From contig NZ_QFFZ01000009.1 of assembly GCF_004369225.1 (NCBI RefSeq), positions 1 to 64,000 of the forward strand: a stretch of DNA of 64,000 bases. Direction: 5' to 3'. The DNA is from Pelotomaculum propionicicum. Its GTDB lineage: Bacteria > Bacillota > Desulfotomaculia > Desulfotomaculales > Pelotomaculaceae. The notes below the pieces were generated by a model that worked only from the letters and a program-made list of their open reading frames with translations, ran no database searches and had not been told where the DNA came from. Position numbers and translations under genes: made by a program. The first letter of the stretch is position 1; every line of letters begins with the position of its first letter. This document shows positions 61,024 to 64,000 of this stretch, piece after piece.

Positions 61024-61968
61024 TTAGCTAACCTCCCTGGTTAACGCAAGGACTTTTTCCAAAGTTGCCTTATCTTCAACATTACTTATTAATACTTCAC
61101 GGCTTATTTTTTTAACCAGACCGCTCAATACCTTGCCGGGGCCAACCTCGACAAAAGCTTCACTGCCCAGCTCAAGCAGCTTTAAAATAGTCTCCTCCCA
61201 GCGCACGGGGCTGTATACCTGCCTGATCAGTGAATCTTTTACCTCTGCCCCCGTCAGGACCAGGTCAGCGCTGACATTTGCCACCACGGGTATCTCAGGA
61301 TCTTTGATCACAACTTGCTCCAAATCGACGGCCAACCTTTCCCCGGCGGGCACCATCAGGCTGGAATGGAAGGGGGCGCTTACCGGCAGCGGCACCACAC
61401 GCCTGGCGCCTGCTTCCTTAAGCAGCGGCTCAACCGCTTCAAGCCCCGCGGTATTCCCCGCCACAACCACCTGCCCGGGGCAGTTCAGGTTAACGGCCTC
61501 AATAACAACACCCGGCTCCGAGGCCTTTTGGCACACTTCCACCACTGCCGCGCTGGCCAGTCCCATGACCGCGGCCATACCTCCTTCACCTAAAGGAACA
61601 GCTTCCTGCATATACTGCCCGCGCTTGCGGACCAGGCGGACAGCGTCGGCAAATTCCAGTGAGCCGGCAGCCACCAGAGCGGAGTATTCTCCCAGGCTGT
61701 GGCCTGCCAGCGCGAAAGGCACAGGGCCGCCCACACTCTTCAGCACTTCCAGACAGGCCAAACTGGTTGTCAGCACGGCCGGCTGGGTATTCGCGGTTAA
61801 ATTCAGCTCTTCTTCGGGCCCTTCAAAGCACAGGGTTGACAATGAGAAACCCAGGGCTTCATCCGCCTGCTTAAAAATCTCCGCCGCCTCAGGATAGTCC
61901 CGGCGGAGCTCTTTTCCCATACCCACATATTGGGAGGCCTGCCCCGGAAATACAAAGGCTATTTTCAT
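61024..61968 (-). CDS. fabD: Malonyl-CoA:ACP transacylase
   Basis: A 314-residue enzyme that loads malonyl groups on ACP. Seen: FVFPGQASQYVGMGKEL, the nucleophile elbow AGHSLGEYSALVAAG and the His region VSAPFHSSLM. Its start codon shares a nucleotide with the fabK stop, so the genes are coupled. Confidence 0.95.
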   Translation of the reverse strand: MKIAFVFPGQASQYVGMGKELRRDYPEAAEIFKQADEALGFSLSTLCFEGPEEELNLTANTQPAVLTTSLACLEVLKSVGGPVPFALAGHSLGEYSALVAAGSLEFADAVRLVRKRGQYMQEAVPLGEGGMAAVMGLASAAVVEVCQKASEPGVVIEAVNLNCPGQVVVAGNTAGLEAVEPLLKEAGARRVVPLPVSAPFHSSLMVPAGERLAVDLEQVVIKDPEIPVVANVSADLVLTGAEVKDSLIRQVYSPVRWEETILKLLELGSEAFVEVGPGKVLSGLVKKISREVLISNVEDKATLEKVLALTREVS

Positions 61969-62918
61969 TATGTCCTCACCACCTGTTGATTTAAACGATC
62001 TAACACCAAGCCGGCGCTTTCGACCACATCCATGATTATCTCACGTACGGGCTGTACCCGGCTTACCATGGCAGAAACCTGTCCGGCCATCACCGTGCCG
62101 TACTCGATGTCACCCTCGACCATAGCCAGCCTGAGGCTTCCCGTACCGAGCTTTTCCAGCTCTTCCGGCGGGGCGTTGCGGCTTTCCATTTCTTCGAACT
62201 TCCTGGTTAACTTATTGCGCAGGGCGCGTACCGGGTGCCCGGTAGTCACACCTGTAAGCGCTGTATCGCGGTCCTTTGATTTAATCACAAATTCCTTAAC
62301 CCGGGGATGAATGGTACACTCCTGAGCACACATAAAACGAGTGCCCATCTGTACGCCTACCGCTCCCAAGGCCAGGGCCGCCACCAACCCCCTGCCGTCA
62401 AAAATCCCGCCGGCCGCGATCACCGGAATATCAACAGCGTCCACTACCTGCGGCACCAGGGCCATGGTTGTCAGTTCCCCAACATGGCCGCCTGATTCCA
62501 TCCCTTCGGCGATCAGCGCGTCCACACCCGCCCTGACCAGCCTTTTAGCCAAGGCCACAGAAGAAACAACAGGGATCACCCTTGTCCCGACTTCCCGCAG
62601 CGAGGGCACATATTTGCCGGGATTACCGGCCCCGGTAGTCACCACAGCCACAGGCTCTTCTTTTAAAATTGCCATGAGTTCATCCACAAATGGCGAGAGC
62701 AGCATGACGTTAACGCCAAACGGCTTGCTGGTAAGCGCTCTGGCCTTTTGCAGCTGATCCCTCAGCCATTCCGGTGTGGCCGTGCCGGAGCCTATCACAC
62801 CCAGACCGCCCGCTTCTGAAACAGCCGCGGCCAGTTCCGCGGTGGAAACCCAGGCCATGCCGCCTTGTATAATGGGGTATTCTATATTGAGCAACTCACA
62901 TAACACGGTCCGGATCAA
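61968..62918 (-). CDS. fabK: Enoyl-ACP reductase II (FMN-dependent)
   Basis: A 316-residue flavin enoyl reductase of the FabK/nitronate monooxygenase family. Motifs: IIQGGMAWVSTAELAAAVSE, MESGGHVGELTTM (catalytic His), VIAAGGIFDGRGLVAAL. It replaces FabI, which is not seen here, and would make the pathway triclosan-insensitive. TTG 62918 has AAGGGGG 9 nt upstream. Confidence 0.92.
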   Translation of the reverse strand: MIRTVLCELLNIEYPIIQGGMAWVSTAELAAAVSEAGGLGVIGSGTATPEWLRDQLQKARALTSKPFGVNVMLLSPFVDELMAILKEEPVAVVTTGAGNPGKYVPSLREVGTRVIPVVSSVALAKRLVRAGVDALIAEGMESGGHVGELTTMALVPQVVDAVDIPVIAAGGIFDGRGLVAALALGAVGVQMGTRFMCAQECTIHPRVKEFVIKSKDRDTALTGVTTGHPVRALRNKLTRKFEEMESRNAPPEELEKLGTGSLRLAMVEGDIEYGTVMAGQVSAMVSRVQPVREIIMDVVESAGLVLDRLNQQVVRT

Positions 62919-62975
62919 TGCCTTCAGCCCCCTTTAATACAGATTGAATAATCTTCAGTTGAAATTTATTTTGCT

Positions 62976-63977
62976 TTACCATTTTAAAACTGCCGCGGCC
63001 CAGGTTAAACCGGCGCCAAAGCCCACCATCAAAATGTGGTTCCCTTTCTTAATTTTGCCGCAGCGCACAGCCTCGTACAGGGTAATCGGCATTGAAGCCG
63101 TTGAAGTGTTGCCGTAGCGGTCCACATTAACCAGCACCTTCTCCTTTGGCAGGCCGAGCCTTTTTGCGGCGGCCTCAATAATTCTGACATTGGCCTGGTG
63201 CGGTATGAAAAAGTCTATGTCGGCCGTTTTTAGCCCGGCTAAGGAAAGCACCTCTTCAGCCGCTTTCCCTGTTGCCCTGACAGCGAATTTAAAGATTTCC
63301 TTGCCCCTCATATGAACAAAATGCATATTATTTTCCACGGTTGCATGGGTCGCCGGGTTCCTGGCCCCCCCCGCGGGCAGCGTCAGGAATTCCCCGCCGG
63401 ACCCGTCGGCCCATAGTTTTTGGGCAAGGATCCCGCTGCCCGGGGCGGCCTGCCTCAAAACAACCGCCCCGGCGCCGTCACCAAAGAGAACACAGGTCCT
63501 GCGGTCCTTCCAGTTAATAATTTTAGATAAATTTTCCGCCCCGATCACCAGCACATTCCGGCAGGAACCACTGGCAACAAACTGGCTTCCCACTACCAGC
63601 GCGTACATAAAACCCGTACAACCCGCGGCCAGGTCGAAGGCGCCCGCCTTTTTAGCTCCAATCCTGTCCTGCACCAGACAGGCGGTCGCAGGGAAAAGCA
63701 TATCAGGTGTATTGGTGGCCACAATAACCAGGTCAACATCTTCAGCTGTAATTCCCGCGCCGGCGATTGCCTGCCGGCCGGCGGCAACCGCAAAATCCGA
63801 CGTCACCATTTCAGGCGGAGCGATCCGCCTCTCTCTGATACCTGACCGGTTAATAATCCACTCGTCGGTTGTATCCACCATTTTTTCAAGATCAGCATTG
63901 GTAAGAACTCGGTCGGGCACATACGCTCCCACACCGGCAATTCCCACGTTAATCAATTCCTTCGGCAAGATTTCCAC
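62976..63977 (-). CDS. fabH: 3-oxoacyl-ACP synthase III
   Basis: A 333-residue initiating condensing enzyme. Cys is in DLAAGCTGFMYALVVG, His in FFIPHQANVRIIEA and Asn in VDRYGNTSTASMPITLYE. The GTG at 63977 is given, but the GGGGGGG before it is very close. A GTG ten codons later (VGIAGVGAY) has AAGGA at 9 nt and matches relatives better, so the real start may be 63947. plsX and fapR are expected upstream, beyond the window. Confidence 0.93.
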   Translation of the reverse strand: MEILPKELINVGIAGVGAYVPDRVLTNADLEKMVDTTDEWIINRSGIRERRIAPPEMVTSDFAVAAGRQAIAGAGITAEDVDLVIVATNTPDMLFPATACLVQDRIGAKKAGAFDLAAGCTGFMYALVVGSQFVASGSCRNVLVIGAENLSKIINWKDRRTCVLFGDGAGAVVLRQAAPGSGILAQKLWADGSGGEFLTLPAGGARNPATHATVENNMHFVHMRGKEIFKFAVRATGKAAEEVLSLAGLKTADIDFFIPHQANVRIIEAAAKRLGLPKEKVLVNVDRYGNTSTASMPITLYEAVRCGKIKKGNHILMVGFGAGLTWAAAVLKW

Positions 63978-64000
63978 AGCCCCCCCTGGTTTTTATACTC

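Noticed and set aside
61133-61897. 254-codon plus-strand frame opposite fabD
   Set aside because: It is antisense to a clear FabD, rich in Ser/Pro/Ala as expected for a shadow frame.

Overview
The window looks like chromosome of an anaerobic Firmicute of the Desulfotomaculum/Pelotomaculum type (Peptococcaceae). This is inferred from the SigI-RsgI pair, the FapR-type fatty acid gene order, a selenocysteine formate dehydrogenase, a Tat-exported hydrogenase and the GC level; no rRNA is present to confirm it.

Layout. 1-1.9 kb: a degenerate group II intron reverse transcriptase, frameshifted and then interrupted at its YADD motif by a second group II intron (a twintron). 1.9-18.6 kb: accessory and housekeeping genes. 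These include sigI-rsgI, an isoaspartyl peptidase, a small protein of four tandem repeats, a three-repeat peptidoglycan-binding NlpC/P60 hydrolase, a PAP2 phosphatase, a duplicated unknown gene flanking a truncated alkA, comM, an amidase, a deoxynucleoside kinase and a BASS transporter. Three small genes of 51-55 codons are also reported. 18.9-20.0 kb: yraN and rnhB.

20.2-40.7 kb is the centrepiece, an export-linked formate/hydrogen module. Its order is fdhE, tatA, tatC, a 107-residue Tat/Fe-S mini-protein, a Moco-family riboswitch, a Sec-containing formate dehydrogenase with its Fe-S and NrfD-type membrane subunits, hypA, an Mrp/MinD-type hypB, hypF, hypC, hypD, hypE and a maturation protease. 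A leader carrying Moco-type RNA, GEMM-I (cyclic dinucleotide) RNA and a second Moco-type RNA in series follows, then a Tat-exported [NiFe] hydrogenase with its own close paralogues of the Fe-S and NrfD subunits, and a convergent tatA. Formate dehydrogenase and hydrogenase therefore appear to plug into near-identical membrane modules on the outer face of the membrane. This fits H2/formate exchange in a syntroph or sulfate reducer.

40.8-46.9 kb: the conserved ylxM-ffh-rpsP-khpA-ylqD-rimM-trmD-rplS-lepB-rbgA operon with a strong sigma-A promoter. 47-56 kb: a class III aminotransferase, a diguanylate cyclase, an RlmI-like methyltransferase, and the methylthioadenosine/S-adenosylhomocysteine cluster mtnP-mtnA-ahcY-mtaD, separated by MITE-like repeats. 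56.5-64 kb: ftsY, rnc and the fatty acid genes fabF, acpP, fabG, fabD, fabK and fabH, all on the minus strand and ending at a clear terminator.

At least three families of short dispersed repeats lie between genes, including inside operons. The most interesting signal is the Moco-GEMM-Moco riboswitch array ahead of the hydrogenase, with a short ORF that starts at the first Moco element and reads straight through the GEMM aptamer.
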